The notes under the pieces: model-generated | Databases searched by the model: none | What the model was told of the DNA's origin: nothing | Seen by the model: the letters and a program-made list of their open reading frames with translations, nothing else | Shown: in pieces, positions 47,201 through 55,800 of the stretch | Numbering within the stretch: position 1 is the first letter of the stretch | Layout: each line of letters begins with the position of its first letter | Assembly (NCBI GenBank): GCA_963971405.1 | Contig: OZ020491.1 | Coordinates: 22,686,855 to 22,750,854, forward strand | DNA length: 64,000 nt | From: Psococerastis gibbosa | Lineage: Eukaryota > Arthropoda > Insecta > Psocodea > Psocidae | Direction: 5' to 3' | Position numbers and translations under genes: made by a program

Positions 47201-47297
47201 CAACCATATATGCCTAGTTAACAAAAAAATGTGAAATGTGTGACCTACAATAATTTAATCACGTTTAGTTGGACACTTACGAGTCAGTTTTGACCAT
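29146..47297 (-). CDS. small spliced gene, 89-aa protein of unknown family, four exons
   Basis: Seen: four minus-strand exons join without a frame conflict: 47297-47281 (ATG, 17 bases), 41290-41215 (76), 39192-39138 (55) and 29267-29146 (122, TGA). They total 270 bases, 90 codons with stop. Every donor is GTAAG (GTAAGT twice) and the acceptors of exons 2 to 4 are consensus or near it (TACATAG, TTTCAG, TTGCAG). The product starts MVKTDSLLKNYRFNWAVILT and later has DNYCAMDIMGKLFVGINKGI and GRDQDMIVFLNVEEINTTYS. It is a small, soluble-looking protein with no signal peptide or membrane segment; the family is not recognised. The frame stays open upstream of the ATG, so an additional 5' exon is possible. 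AATAAA signals lie at 28990-28985 and 28957-28952. Introns of 2.0 to 9.9 kb are filled with transposons. Chance agreement of phases and splice sites over four exons is unlikely but not excluded. Confidence 0.5.
30498..30559. other. imperfect hairpin
   Basis: GTACTTGTGTCGAGTC (30498-30513) pairs with GACTCGCACAAGTAC (30545-30559) with one bulged base. Outside, GGTAG and CTACC can extend the stem after an internal loop. It lies in an intron of the small gene. Confidence 0.55.
31184..31352 (+). mobile_element. hAT-type MITE, copy 3, with perfect duplication
   Basis: 169 bp, ends TAGGGACGGATCCAG and CTGTATCCGTCCTTG, flanked by a perfect 8-bp duplication GGACTCCC at 31176-31183 and 31353-31360. 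Poly-G runs lie near both ends. Youngest of the three copies judged by its flanks. Confidence 0.88.
31621..31878. mobile_element. 258-bp element with perfect 27-bp inverted ends
   Basis: Bases 31621-31647 and 31852-31878 are exact inverse complements (both start GGTATTGTCATCC when read inward). The interior is AT-rich and non-coding. No target duplication is evident, so the superfamily is open. Confidence 0.75.
32515..32935 (-). repeat. GTAAAACCCCA/CCCGGGGGAGA repeat family, reverse partial copy
   Basis: Contains poly-G/C edges, ATCGTAAAACCCCAATATTT, TTTTTCAAAAAATTTCCACC and a CCCCCGGGGGAGCCCCCCTG block, all in inverse orientation to 33581-34281. Confidence 0.65.
33581..34281 (+). mobile_element. 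701-bp non-autonomous element of the family, copy with target duplication
   Basis: Ends CCAAGCCCGTAGCCAG and GGCTACGGCCTTG are imperfect inverted repeats. The flanks GTACATGA and ATACATGA agree at 7 of 8, an 8-bp duplication as in hAT elements. The interior is three successive related monomers of roughly 110-150 bp, each with GTGAAAATGTAGGTG- or TTGAAAATATAAGTGC-like and TGGGGTTTTACGCATTTTAA-like blocks separated by GC-rich CCCGGGGGA tracts. No ORF. Confidence 0.75.
34282..34840. repeat. further partial copies of the 33581-34281 family
   Basis: 34282-34480 matches the leading part (AGGCACATCAAACGTCAA, ATTGGCGGA). 34615-34840 matches the GTAAAACCCCACTATTTCAG monomers in reverse and ends in a poly-C run at 34818. 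Confidence 0.55.
35128..35153. repeat. AAT trinucleotide microsatellite
   Basis: About nine uninterrupted AAT/ATA repeats. Confidence 0.9.
35530..36171 (+). repeat. same family, copy
   Basis: From a poly-G edge with GGCTGTGGTGACTACAATCC, through the GGGGGTTTACGCATTTTAAC monomers, to CCTACGGCCTTG at its right end. The left terminus is divergent and no duplication was found. Confidence 0.65.
36814..37712. mobile_element. same family, long composite copy
   Basis: Left end AAGCCCGTAGCCAG, right end TTGGCTATGGCCTT. Flanks GAAAAACCC and GAAAACCC differ by one base. The left half has monomers in plus orientation, the right half (from about 37335) in minus orientation, meeting at a poly-C run. The whole element is therefore partly palindromic. 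Confidence 0.65.
37740..37860 (+). repeat. dispersed repeat, inverse partner at 43885-44010
   Basis: Shares GGAGGGCATGTAAAGCAGG, a CTCCTAGTTGA segment and AGGGCTTTATAGCCCTAACT with 43885-44010 in the opposite orientation. Confidence 0.65.
37931..38366. mobile_element. element with about 55-bp inverted ends and nested hairpin
   Basis: The ends around ATTCCACATACGTAC (37947 onward; inverse near 38335-38357) continue into a shared TTGAAGGACATTTCAATTT block on both sides. In the centre, ATTTTACTCTATG (about 37996) pairs with CATAGAGTAAAAT (about 38038) around a TTGATCAATT-type palindrome. No coding frame. Confidence 0.7.
38370..39130. other. no feature recognised
   Basis: Intronic AT-rich DNA of the small minus-strand gene, with a TTATTATTATATTTATTTAT low-complexity run at 38805-38860. 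Confidence 0.45.
39138..39192 (-). CDS. small gene exon 3
   Basis: 55 bases between TTCTTTCAG and AAAG/GTAAGT, strong sites on both sides. Encodes DNYCAMDIMGKLFVGINK plus one base. Confidence 0.55.
39265..39510. other. GC-rich island with an unassigned open frame
   Basis: A local GC-rich block in otherwise AT-rich DNA, including GTGGCGCGCGCG near 39398. A plus-strand frame runs on to 39696 (143 codons), but its second half is AT-rich and hydrophobic and no family is recognised. A CpG-island-like promoter is possible. Confidence 0.25.
39700..41180. other. no feature recognised
   Basis: Intron of the small gene. A moderately GC-rich piece at 39935-40150 has open frames on both strands without a family. 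Confidence 0.4.
41215..41290 (-). CDS. small gene exon 2
   Basis: 76 bases between a TATACATAG acceptor and a CCCG/GTAAGT donor. Encodes 25 residues ending ELHKICNP and leaves in phase 0. Confidence 0.48.
41667..42015 (-). repeat. CATCGCC-motif dispersed repeat, copy 2
   Basis: Inverse copy of 20476-20822 with about eight differences seen over 340 bp. The CTCF-like core is changed here (GGTCGCGAC instead of GGTGGCGAC). Confidence 0.8.
42454..42476 (+). CDS. SGNH gene putative exon 1
   Basis: ATG then MVAFEWL and two bases, followed by a GTAAGT donor. Its phase fits exon 2. Initiation context is weak and the exon is very short. Confidence 0.35.
42836..43325 (-). repeat. copy of the 33581-34281 family, reverse
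   Basis: Matches in inverse orientation: TAAAACCCCACTATTTTGC, CCCCCTGGGGGAGATCC, GCCTGTGTTCGCACCGAAGC, TTGCAATCGCCACAGCTACC. Confidence 0.7.
43478..43840. repeat. mixed repeat block
   Basis: 43478-43590 matches one arm of the foldback at 1375-2073, with an 18-G run. 43640-43840 holds inverse copies of the GCGTAAAACCTCACTAATTT motif also seen at 905-1260. Confidence 0.65.
43885..44140 (-). repeat. dispersed repeats (partners at 37740-37860 and 870-935)
   Basis: Carries the inverse of the 37740-37860 block, then the inverse of the AGATTTTACCGACGAATAAA segment found at 875-905. Confidence 0.6.
44142..44859. other. no gene; poly-G runs
   Basis: G runs at about 44390 and 44531. The rest is AT-rich without recognised elements. 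Confidence 0.4.
44860..45230 (+). repeat. dispersed repeat family with GTTGGAGCCGTTTT and GACAGACAGACATT blocks
   Basis: The GTTGGAGCCGTTTTTGAG block recurs at 34905-34925 and 45731-45750. The block from GTGAACCAACATGCC to CCTCAAAACGTGTAAATCCG recurs in direct orientation at 46753-46900. Such text is common in dispersed arthropod repeats (from memory). Non-coding. Confidence 0.6.
45318..45770. repeat. foldback-arm copy plus direct repeat
   Basis: 45318-45585 is a single arm of the 1375-2073 foldback with a 16-C run. 45646-45770 repeats 44860-44960. Confidence 0.65.
46192..46945 (+). repeat. direct repeats of 23453-24035 and of 45040-45230
   Basis: 46192-46745 corresponds to 23453-24035. From 46745 it passes directly into a copy of 45040-45230. 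The composite suggests one larger element of which other copies are fragments. Confidence 0.65.
46946..47260. other. GC-richer patch, unassigned
   Basis: 47027-47195 is GC-richer and open on both strands for about 50-60 codons. GACAACACTG at about 47119 resembles an inverse hAT end. No family was recognised. Confidence 0.3.
47281..47297 (-). CDS. small gene exon 1
   Basis: ATG GTC AAA ACT GAC TC, then GTAAGT at 47280. Ends two bases into a Ser codon. Confidence 0.42.
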
Positions 47298-47779
47298 GTG
47301 TAAGATCTTATTAGTAACTGTTTGAAAAAGGCAAATTACGTTACAATTGCATTTTAATCTACACAATAACTTGATACACAAATTGCACCTTAATGTAGCT
47401 GGCATATACAACCTAACTTGTGTGTTGACAGTGACCTTATTCCACTAACATTTTAACATATTCTGAATTGTAATGAAATATTGACTGTGGAGGCAAAAAT
47501 AAGGTTTTGTAAGGTAAATAAAATGTTCAATTACAAGTAGAAATAGTAGCCTATGTGGCACTAATTGAACACACCTTTTAAAGTCATTCCACCTACAGAC
47601 TGATCATAGCGATTGCCATGAACTTACTCCTGTGATTAAAACTGTAAACATACAAATTTTGAATAGCACTATGATTTAAAAATTCTCTTGTTTACATTTT
47701 TAATATCTGGGAATTATAATAACCCCTTTATTATAATTGCCATGATCAGGAGGCCTAACTAAACTATTTTTATGTGCAG

Positions 47780-47810
47780 GAGCCACCTGGACACTGGAGC
47801 ACTTGAACTG
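47780..47810 (+). CDS. SGNH gene putative exon 2
   Basis: 31 bases between TATGTGCAG and GTGAGA, encoding SHLDTGALEL after a split Trp codon. Confidence 0.42.
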
Positions 47811-47861
47811 GTGAGAAAATATTGACAGTAATTGACAACAGATAAGTATTTTAATTTTTTT

Positions 47862-48425
47862 ATTACAAGAGTCATCAAGTTAACTATAGAAATCGTACCT
47901 GAACATGCGCCTGAACGGGGAGGGTGGTGAAGGGTGGGAATGGGTCACCTAAAGCATGGCAAGTGACACCTCAAATGTAAGCTCATGACTCCAGCTTAAC
48001 AATAACACACAAATTTTAGTAACTGAATCTGCGCCTGAACGAAGAGGGGGGGGGGGGTGATTCGTTCACCCGAAGCATGCCAAGTGACACCTCAAATGAA
48101 AGCTTATTACTCCAGCTTAACAATGACACACAAATTTGGAAAAACTTTGTTTTTTGTGCCTCATTGTTAAGCTGAAGTCATGAACTTTCATTTAAGGTGT
48201 CACTTGCCATGCTTCGGGTGACCTATTCCCAACCTTCCCTCCTCCCCATACAGACGCAGGTTCAGGTACTAAAATTTGTGTGTCATTGTTAAGCTGAGGT
48301 CATGAGCTTTTATTTGAGGTGTCACTTGCCGCATTTCGGTGACCCATTCCCACCCTTCGCCCCTCTCCCCGTTCAAGCTCAGGTTCAGGCACGATTTGTA
48401 TAGTTAACTTGACAACTCTTGTAAT
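47862..48425. repeat. large foldback of two tandem units per arm
   Basis: The centre is near 48144. Each arm of about 270 bp holds two direct units of roughly 125 bp (CTGAACnnGCGCCTGAACG, a G-rich stretch, AAGCATGCCAAGTGACACCT, CTCCAGCTTAACAATGACAC). The right arm is the inverse. Outer ends ATTACAAGAG and CTCTTGTAAT pair. It lies inside intron 2 of the SGNH gene. Confidence 0.85.
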
Positions 48426-48435
48426 AAGCTTTCAT

Positions 48436-49120
48436 TTAAGGTACAACATGCCATATGATGTGATTTGATATTTTAAAGAAATTTAACCTCAAACTTTAGC
48501 TGTTTACTGTACCTGAACTGAAAAACTCAGGTACACCAAAGTAAGATCATCAAGTACTCCTATTTTTTTTTTTAATCAAAAAATCTGGTTTTGACTTTTG
48601 GCATTCAGCACACTAACAGCCCACAGGTACCCAAAGTTTGACTTTTAAAGACTCCCTGTACCTGATCAAAATCAAAATTTTTGCAAATTATTAATGAACA
48701 CTTTATTAGCTTTCAAATGATGTGCAATTTGACATACCTTTACATTTGATTATTCCGAGGAACAGCATACGGACCCCCCCCCCAAAACCCCCCTTCCAGG
48801 TCACCAAAAAATTCCATACTAATTTCCAGAAATGCATCAACCCCCACTTTGTAACGATAAAAAAAATTCAGACCTCTGACGTCATTCGTTTTCGAGAAAA
48901 AGTAGGTGGACGGATGGTCTGGGGCACCCTGTATACCATATAATACTACAATATATTTTCTCTCCATATATATCCATGATTTTTGGTCCTTAACAGGACT
49001 AAACCATCAGTCCTTGTCGGGACTAAGTCTGATGATGGGAGTTCCACCCACTCCCGAAATGTGGCCCCTTTCCCTGACACCCTGCATATTTGTGGACCGT
49101 TACTGCTTTTTCCTTTGCTT
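48436..49120. other. intronic DNA with a poly-C repeat edge
   Basis: 48740-48945 has a poly-C run and ends in GGTCTGGGGCACCCTGTATA, which looks like a transposon terminus, but no partner was found. Confidence 0.4.
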
Positions 49121-49130
49121 GTGTGTTCAG

Positions 49131-49187
49131 GTCGAAACTAACAACATCCACGAAGATGCTGCAGCAGCAAGTCCTGTTCCGGGATGG
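49131..49187 (+). CDS. SGNH gene putative exon 3
   Basis: 57 bases between TTGTGTGTTCAG and GTGAGG, encoding VETNNIHEDAAAASPVPGW in phase 0. Confidence 0.5.
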
Positions 49188-49383
49188 GTGAGGAGTTTAG
49201 TGAGTATAACCTCACACTCCCCGTAGACCGTACATGGTCGTAGTCATCCGACGCCGTGCTCAAGCAGGGGGGCCAAGAAACGGCTAGGTGTTTAAGAGGC
49301 GCGGGCGTCTGTTGGGACGTGGGGCCCTGTATTCTCCGGAAACAGTCCCCCCCCCCCCCCTATAATCAGATTCTCCTCATCCG

Positions 49384-49408
49384 CGGAAAAAAAAAAAAAA
49401 AAAAAAAA
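49384..49408. repeat. poly-A run
   Basis: An uninterrupted run of about 24 A. No retroposed body with a duplication could be attached to it. Confidence 0.8.
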
Positions 49409-49649
49409 CTACCAACTTTAGTGGTAGGCTATCATGTGTCAATGTGTTTATTTGGCGTTTGTGTTATTTTTAACAATGAATGACGGCAAGTTTTACATAA
49501 TAGTTAGTAAGGAAACTACTATGTTTATCAGCCATTTAAAGTAATAAGATAGGTCATTTAAGGTCTCTTTTGGCTTAACATGTTATAAAATTAAAACACA
49601 CTGACATGTTTAAAAAGATCATAATGAGCGCATTTCCATTCTGTTTCAG

Positions 49650-50128
49650 ACAATGGCGAGGAAGTGTAAGCCTAGAATAATCGTTGTGGGGGACTCTATG
49701 GTCCGTGGGGTTAAATTGGACGGACGAGTCGCTGAAGTAGTGCCCTGGAGTGGCGCAAAGCTCAATCGATTGACAACCATGAAAATTTGTCGGATGGTGG
49801 TAGAATCGAGTTTAAAGTATGTGATCGTTATTGTGCACTTTGGGACCAATAACATTGGAGCCCGGAACATCAATACCCGTCAAACGCCCGAGGAGTTTGT
49901 GGCCGAAATGCGGAAATTGCTGGACCGGCTCCATGTTATTGAGCGCTGTTCCATTGTAGTGTCCTCGATTTTGCCAAGATTCGACGAAGAATTCCGAGAG
50001 AAAATACGCACGAGTAATGTTTTACTTTGTCAACTCTGTAGGCGCTACGGAAACAATGTTCTATATTCTCGGACGTATATTCCCTTCATGATCTCATCAA
50101 ATGGAACCTATCAGATTAAGAAAGAGCT
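49650..50128 (+). CDS. SGNH domain, N-terminal part of interrupted exon
   Basis: The acceptor TTCTGTTTCAG is at 49649. 159 codons are open, with blocks I to III of the SGNH fold. The frame stops inside the 5' LTR only because of the insertion after base 50128. Confidence 0.85.
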
Positions 50129-51599
50129 TGTGGGGACCACTTAGTCCCACATGTGTAATAACCAGTCTGCTTCCAGCTTCACCTTTTTCCCGTTAGATGG
50201 CGCTGTTCACATTCAGATAATTCAATATTCCTCAATCTTCCTTTTACGTATTTATTTCTCTTATTCAATAATATCTTTAATCTACCCTCTGTGTCTCATC
50301 AGCTCCTTTAGCTGTGGACACAGAGTTGGTTTTTCTATATGGAAGCAGGCTGGATCAAATTCAATATTAATTGTAAGCATGTATCGTTCTCGTCTCACAG
50401 CTCATATTGTAACCATAGACAACAGATAACTAGACTCGTCACCGGGATAGGGATTCAGTTCGCGATAGCAGCGCCACGCCGCGCAGCGGAAATTTTTTCT
50501 CCGTCCACTTTCCTTGAACAACAGAGCTCAAGTTAAATTCTTTTGTAAATATTTATATGTCAAATTAAATATTCATGGGAATAAAATGTATTTTAAAAAT
50601 TGTAATGATTTTTTTACAAATTCTGAAACTATCACTAAAATCTCAATTTGAAACATATTTTCAAAAAGATAGTCCAAAATCAAGGACTGACTGGGCACTA
50701 TTATATTTTAGATTTTAGTTTTAGTAGAAAAATGCCGAAAGCTAGCAAAAGAAAGTCCGAAGGTCGTTCATGGGTTTCAGTTTTGACTTGGTAAAGTCAT
50801 TCATACGACTATGTACATTTTGTCCATGTTGAGCATGGCTCATTCTCTCATCGTGTCCATTATCCCTCGTATAGTAGATAGCATAAGTTGACATCGAAGA
50901 CGTTTAACGGATTGCTAATGGAAAAAACAATCAATTTTGGTCGTTGCTATTAGGCATTCGACATAGGACGAATGGGTTACTAATAATAATCTAGAGTAAT
51001 AAACAATGTGCTACGTACGGGCTATGAAAAAGTTTTTTAGGACATTACGGGCTCTAGACTGTAGCGCCAAAGAGTAAAAATAAACTTCCGTATTAATGGG
51101 AATGTTCAGTACAGTATAAAAGTATATGAATAAAATTGAAATGTGGAAATTTAACGTTTGAACTGCAATTGACTAACGCTGCCTACTGTATTACCGATAC
51201 TTATCTACTTATCATACGTAAGCTTATTAGACTTTACACTGCCAATGGCACATTACAAAATATAAGCGTTGAAATACAGTCAACTGTCATTATAATGGAA
51301 TATAAAAAAAAAAATATTAATCTCCATTGGAATATGGCAACTAAAATGTTACAGACCAAAATTTGAATTTAAGCGGGAACGCTGCAAGCGCCGCGGTGCG
51401 GAAAAATTAATCTCCGTCCACTTAGCAGAAGACGGTTCTTAGTGGAAGAAAGGCAAAATTCCATTTTATACAGCGTTGACAGCCCCCTGATTGTAACCAC
51501 TGTGTGTTAAATTACTCTAACTTGAGTCGAAGCACTGCAATACAAACCAATTCAAGTCAACACTGCCTATTCAATTGCATCGTCCTTCGACAAGCTACA
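50129..51599 (+). repeat. 5' LTR, interrupted
   Basis: Without the 1084 bases added at 50416-51499 it is 387 bp, exactly the length of the 3' LTR. The interruption lies in the U3/R region about 287 bp from its start and probably affects transcription. Confidence 0.95.
50416..51489. mobile_element. 1.07-kb insertion nested in the 5' LTR
   Basis: ATTGTAACCA is present at both 50406-50415 and 51490-51499; the 3' LTR has one copy. This is therefore a 10-bp target duplication around 1074 bp of new DNA. No clear inverted ends, poly-A tail or ORF. Near each end lies a direct repeat with TCTCCGTCCACTT (50499-50511 and 51411-51423) preceded by a GCGCCRCG-rich stretch. Part of the interior resembles 11966-12060. 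Superfamily unassigned; 9-10-bp duplications occur in Mutator-like elements. Confidence 0.85.
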
Positions 51600-51600
51600 T

Positions 51601-51615
51601 TGGTGACCCTCGACA
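51601..51615 (+). promoter_or_regulatory. primer binding site (tRNA-Trp)
   Basis: TGGTGACCC then TCGAC, one base after the 5' LTR. It is complementary to the 3' end of animal tRNA-Trp over at least 9 bases, the usual primer of CsRn1-type elements. Confidence 0.8.
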
Positions 51616-51629
51616 ACGGAACAAGCAGC

Positions 51630-52105
51630 CTTCCAGATTCCAGTTCCAGCTCCAGTTCCAGCCAGTTCCAGTTCCAGTTCCAGCCAATTCCAGTTCCAGC
51701 CAATTCCAGTTCCAGCCAATTCCAGCCAGTTCCAGTTCCAGCCAGCTCCAGTTCCAGCCAGCTCCAGTTCCAGCCAGTTCCAGTTCCAGCCAGTTCCAGT
51801 TCCAGCCAGTTCCAGCTTCCAGCTTCCAGCTTCCAGCCAGTTCCAGTTCCAGCCAGTTCCAGTTCCAGCTTCCAGCCAGTTCCAGCCCGTTCCAGTTCCA
51901 GTTCCAGCCTCCAGAACGTCTCATCCGGCCATAGGCGGTGGAAACCACCCCGGAGCAGCTACATTCACCGCAGCAGCACAGCCACAACCTGCAAGATGCC
52001 GCAGACCACAGCCACAACCGCTACAGCTACGACCGCTACAGCTACGACCGCTACAGCTACAACAGCTACAGCTACAACTGCTACAGCCACAACACCGACA
52101 CCCAC
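51630..52105 (+). repeat. hexamer-like repeat expansion in the gag leader
   Basis: About 280 bp of TTCCAG/CCAGTTCCAG/CAGCTCCAG repeats (51638-51915), then ACAGCTACGACCGCT repeats (52010-52100). The frame stays open through both. The first lies upstream of the first ATG, the second would encode an Ala/Thr-rich start. Confidence 0.85.
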
Positions 52106-52886
52106 GGCTACAACCAAGATGACAGGCCCTGCTAGTACGATGGCAGTCTCGGTCAAGCTTCCACCCTTCTGGACACAGTCGGCCAACCTGTCACCGGCAC
52201 TGTGGTTCACTCAAGCGGAGGCTCAGTTCGCACTTGCTGGGGTCACAATGGAAACGACGAAATATTACCACGTCCTTTCAGCGCTCGACCAAAGTACCCT
52301 CAGCGAGATCTCAGATTTGTTAGCTGCCCCAGTACCAGTAAACCCATACACTGAGCTAAAAACGCAGTTAATCCAACGAATGAGTCTTCCAGCAAGCAGT
52401 CGCATTCAGCTACTAATGTCGGAAGACATAGGGGACAAAACTCCCAGCTCTTTTCTCCGGAGACTGCGGGCCCTCGCAGAGAAAGCCATATCAGACTCGG
52501 TTTTACGCACCATTTGGACGTCTCGCCTCCCGCACGCTATACAATTGGCAATCATCGGTCATGATCACCTGTCACTAGGTGACGTCGCGAACCTCGCCGA
52601 CAAGATGGCCACCATCAATTCAGCAACACGTGACCGGATTCTTGAGTGCACAATGGCCCCTGTGGACCTATTGAAGACGTTAACAGAGAACGTCGCGGCT
52701 CTACAGGCACAGTTCGCCGACAGATACGGACAACGTGCCACACAGCCACGGTTCCAGCGCCAGTTCCGTTCACCAGCGCCTAAACAAGACCCAACTTGGT
52801 GTTTTTACCACCAAACCTATGGGAGGAAGGCCAGAAAGTGCCAGCAGCCATGCAGATTTCCGAAAAACGACGATCGCAGCCAGTAA
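51996..52886 (+). CDS. gag: Gag of the CsRn1-like gypsy element
   Basis: The first in-frame ATG after the primer site is at 51996 (296 codons); another at 52119 would skip the Ala/Thr repeat, and the frame is also open upstream without ATG. Order: repeat-encoded N-terminus; the capsid-like region starting [20 protein letters not shown] and [10 protein letters not shown]; helices with [17 protein letters not shown] and [16 protein letters not shown]; then a basic stretch and a cysteine-histidine knuckle, [18 protein letters not shown], of the unusual Cys-His-Cys-Cys spacing described for CsRn1 relatives. It forms the particle that packages the element RNA. The end overlaps pol, which lies in the -1 frame. 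Confidence 0.9.
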   Translation: MPQTTATTATATTATATTATATTATATTATATTPTPTATTKMTGPASTMAVSVKLPPFWTQSANLSPALWFTQAEAQFALAGVTMETTKYYHVLSALDQSTLSEISDLLAAPVPVNPYTELKTQLIQRMSLPASSRIQLLMSEDIGDKTPSSFLRRLRALAEKAISDSVLRTIWTSRLPHAIQLAIIGHDHLSLGDVANLADKMATINSATRDRILECTMAPVDLLKTLTENVAALQAQFADRYGQRATQPRFQRQFRSPAPKQDPTWCFYHQTYGRKARKCQQPCRFPKNDDRSQ

Positions 52887-55800
52887 AGGCAGGGCCTGCC
52901 TGCGCCACTACACACCTGCTTAAAACCTCACATCGCCTTCTTATCACGGACCCTTGCACCAAGATACGTTATCTCATTGACACAGGGTCCGACATCTGCG
53001 TTTTTCCACGTGCCCGTCTCAACCTACCGCTCCGTCGTACTCAACTCGAGCTGACTGCCGCCAATGGCACAATCATCAATACGTACGGAACAACAGCTCA
53101 ACAACTGGACCTGGGATTACGACGCAGTTTCCGTTGGAATTTCATCATTGCCGATGTCACGCAACCCATCATCGGTGCAGACTTTCTCGCAGCCTCTAAT
53201 TTGCTGGTGGATCTCCAGAACTCAAAGCTGATCGACGGGACAACGCATCGCAAGGCGAACCTGTGTCAAAGCCCCTCCAAGCAACCTAGCGTTTCTACCT
53301 TAACAATACCGCACAGTACCCCGGCCAGTCTAAAAGTAATAATTGAGGAGTTTAGCGACCTCACGCGGCCGAGACAACCCACAGACCAGGTCAAACACTC
53401 CACGGTCCACTACATTAGAACGACAGACGGACCTCCCGTCTCCGCTCGCCCACGCCGGTTGGCCCCGGACAAGTTTATTATCGCCAAAAAGGAGTTCAAC
53501 GACATGATCCAGACCGGCGTATGTCGTCCGTCCGACAGCCCATGGGCCTCACCATTACACCTAGTACCTAAAAGCGACCATTCATGGCGCCCATGCGGGG
53601 ACTACAGACGGCTCAATGCTCGAACAATTCCTGACGCGTACCCAGTCCGCCACATCGCAGATTTCAGTGCAGAATTGCGAGGAAAAACCGTATTCAGCAA
53701 AATAGACCTGGTCAAAGCATTCACCCAGATACCAGTTTCCAATGGTGACATTCCAAAGACAGCAATAATTACTCCGTTCGGCCTTTTCGAATTCCCATTC
53801 ATGACATTCGGTCTTCGCAATGCTGCTCAAACCTTCCAACGCTTCATGGATAACATCCTACGCGACCTCCCGTGGGCATATTCATACATCGACGACGTAC
53901 TGGTTGCATCGAGTGATAAGCAGGAGCACGAATCACACCTACGTCAACTCTTCCAACGATTCCGAGAATATGGCCTAGTCATTAATCCTAGCAAGTGTAC
54001 CCTCGGCGTTGGGTCAATCAGCTTTCTTGGTTACCTCGTGTCAGCAGAAGGCACACAAGCCCTACCAGACAGGGTAAAGGCACTCACTGAATACCCTCTT
54101 CCAAAGACATTCAAAGATCTACGCCGTTTCCTTGGCATGATTAACTACTACCGCCGGTTCCTACCAAATGCAGCCAACGAACAAGCACCACTCAACACGT
54201 TGTTATCTGGAGACAAGGTAAAAGGGAACGCTACGATACCATGGACAACAAAGCTTACCGAAGCTTTCAGCTCATGCAAACACAGTCTGGCACGCATCAC
54301 CCTACTCGCGCATCCAGATCATACGGCTCCGATTGCACTAGTCACAGATGCATCAGACACCAGTATCGGAGCTACAGTCCAACAACGGATCAACGATCAT
54401 TGGCAGCCATTGGCATTCTTCTCGCAGAAACTTAAAGAAAACCAACGAACATGGTCCGCCTACGATCGCGAATTGCTTGCGGTACACGACGCCATTCGTC
54501 ATTTCCGTTACCTGCTAGAAGCGCGCGCTTTTGTCGTGTATACCGATCACAAACCGTTGACGCACGCTTTTCAGAATCCAAAAACAAGTTGCTCACCTCG
54601 CCAAATGCGGCAAATGGAATTCGTCTCTCAATTCACCACGGACATCCAATACATCGCTGGGCAGGACAACTTGGCCGCTGATGCATTCTCAAGAATCGAA
54701 GCAATCTCTACTCCCGTATCTCCTGAGCAACTTTCTTCTGCTCAGAAAGACGACAGAGAACTCAAAGAGCTTCGGTCCAGTAGAAAGACGTCCCTCATCC
54801 TCGTTGATGTTCCCATTCCGGGCTCTGATTCAGTCCTTACGTGCGATTCTAGTCAAGACATACAACGCCCATTTGTGCCCAAACCATTACGTCGACAACT
54901 TTTCGAGCACCTACACAGCCTACATCACCCAGGAATAGCAGCGTCTGCTAACCTGGTTGCCCAACGCTACATATGGCCTTCTATCCGTAAGGATTGCCGC
55001 GCTTGGGCTCGTCTGTGTGTCAACTGTCAATTGTCCAAGATACATCGACACACCCTCACTGCGATTGGAACCTTTACTCAGCCTGACCGACGGTTTCAGC
55101 ACATACACCTCGACATTGTAGGCCCATTACCACCGTCGGAAGGCTACACGTATTTGTTAACACTCGTTGACCGTTTCACGCGATGGCCGGAAGCCGCTCC
55201 TATGGTGAACATCACCGCCGAAAACGTCGCCAGAACCCTCATTTCCTGCTGGATCAGCCGGTTTGGGTGCCCGGAGACAATTACTACAGATCGCGGCCGA
55301 CAGTTTGAGAGCCATTTGTTTGCTGACCTGGCCCGATTATGCGGATTTCACCATGCACGGACTACCAGTTACCACCCTGCATCCAACGGCATGGTAGAGC
55401 GTATGCACCGCTCACTCAAAGCCTCCATTATGTGTCATGCCAATGACAAATGGACGGAAGCCCTTCCGCTAGTTTTACTGGGCATGCGCGCCACTCTTAA
55501 GAAAGATCTTCAAGCTTCTCCAGCAGATCTGGTCTATGGTGAACCATTAAGACTACCAGGACAGATGCTGACAACTCCTCCTTCAAATCAGAGTCCGGCG
55601 GACACTCTCATCTCACTTCGAAGGAAATTCGACTCACTACGCCCCACTCGCGTCAAGAGACACGGGGCTCATCAAACATTCATCCCACAAGACCTTGCCA
55701 AGGCCACGCACGTTTTCGTGAGACAAGACCACGTCCGTGCTTCCCTCGAACGTCCTTATGCGGGACCATTCCCTGTGTTAAGTCGCACCGACAAAACAGT

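Noticed and set aside
49384-49408. Processed pseudogene or SINE tail
   Set aside because: The poly-A run has no recognisable upstream body or flanking duplication.
51504-51995. Gag starting inside the 5' LTR with a Gln/Phe/Ser/Pro repeat
   Set aside because: No ATG there, and it would begin upstream of the primer site; the open frame follows from the hexamer repeat.
51595-52017. 140-codon antisense frame over the gag leader (Trp/Asn/Gly repeats)
   Set aside because: Translation of the complementary hexamer repeat; no independent evidence.
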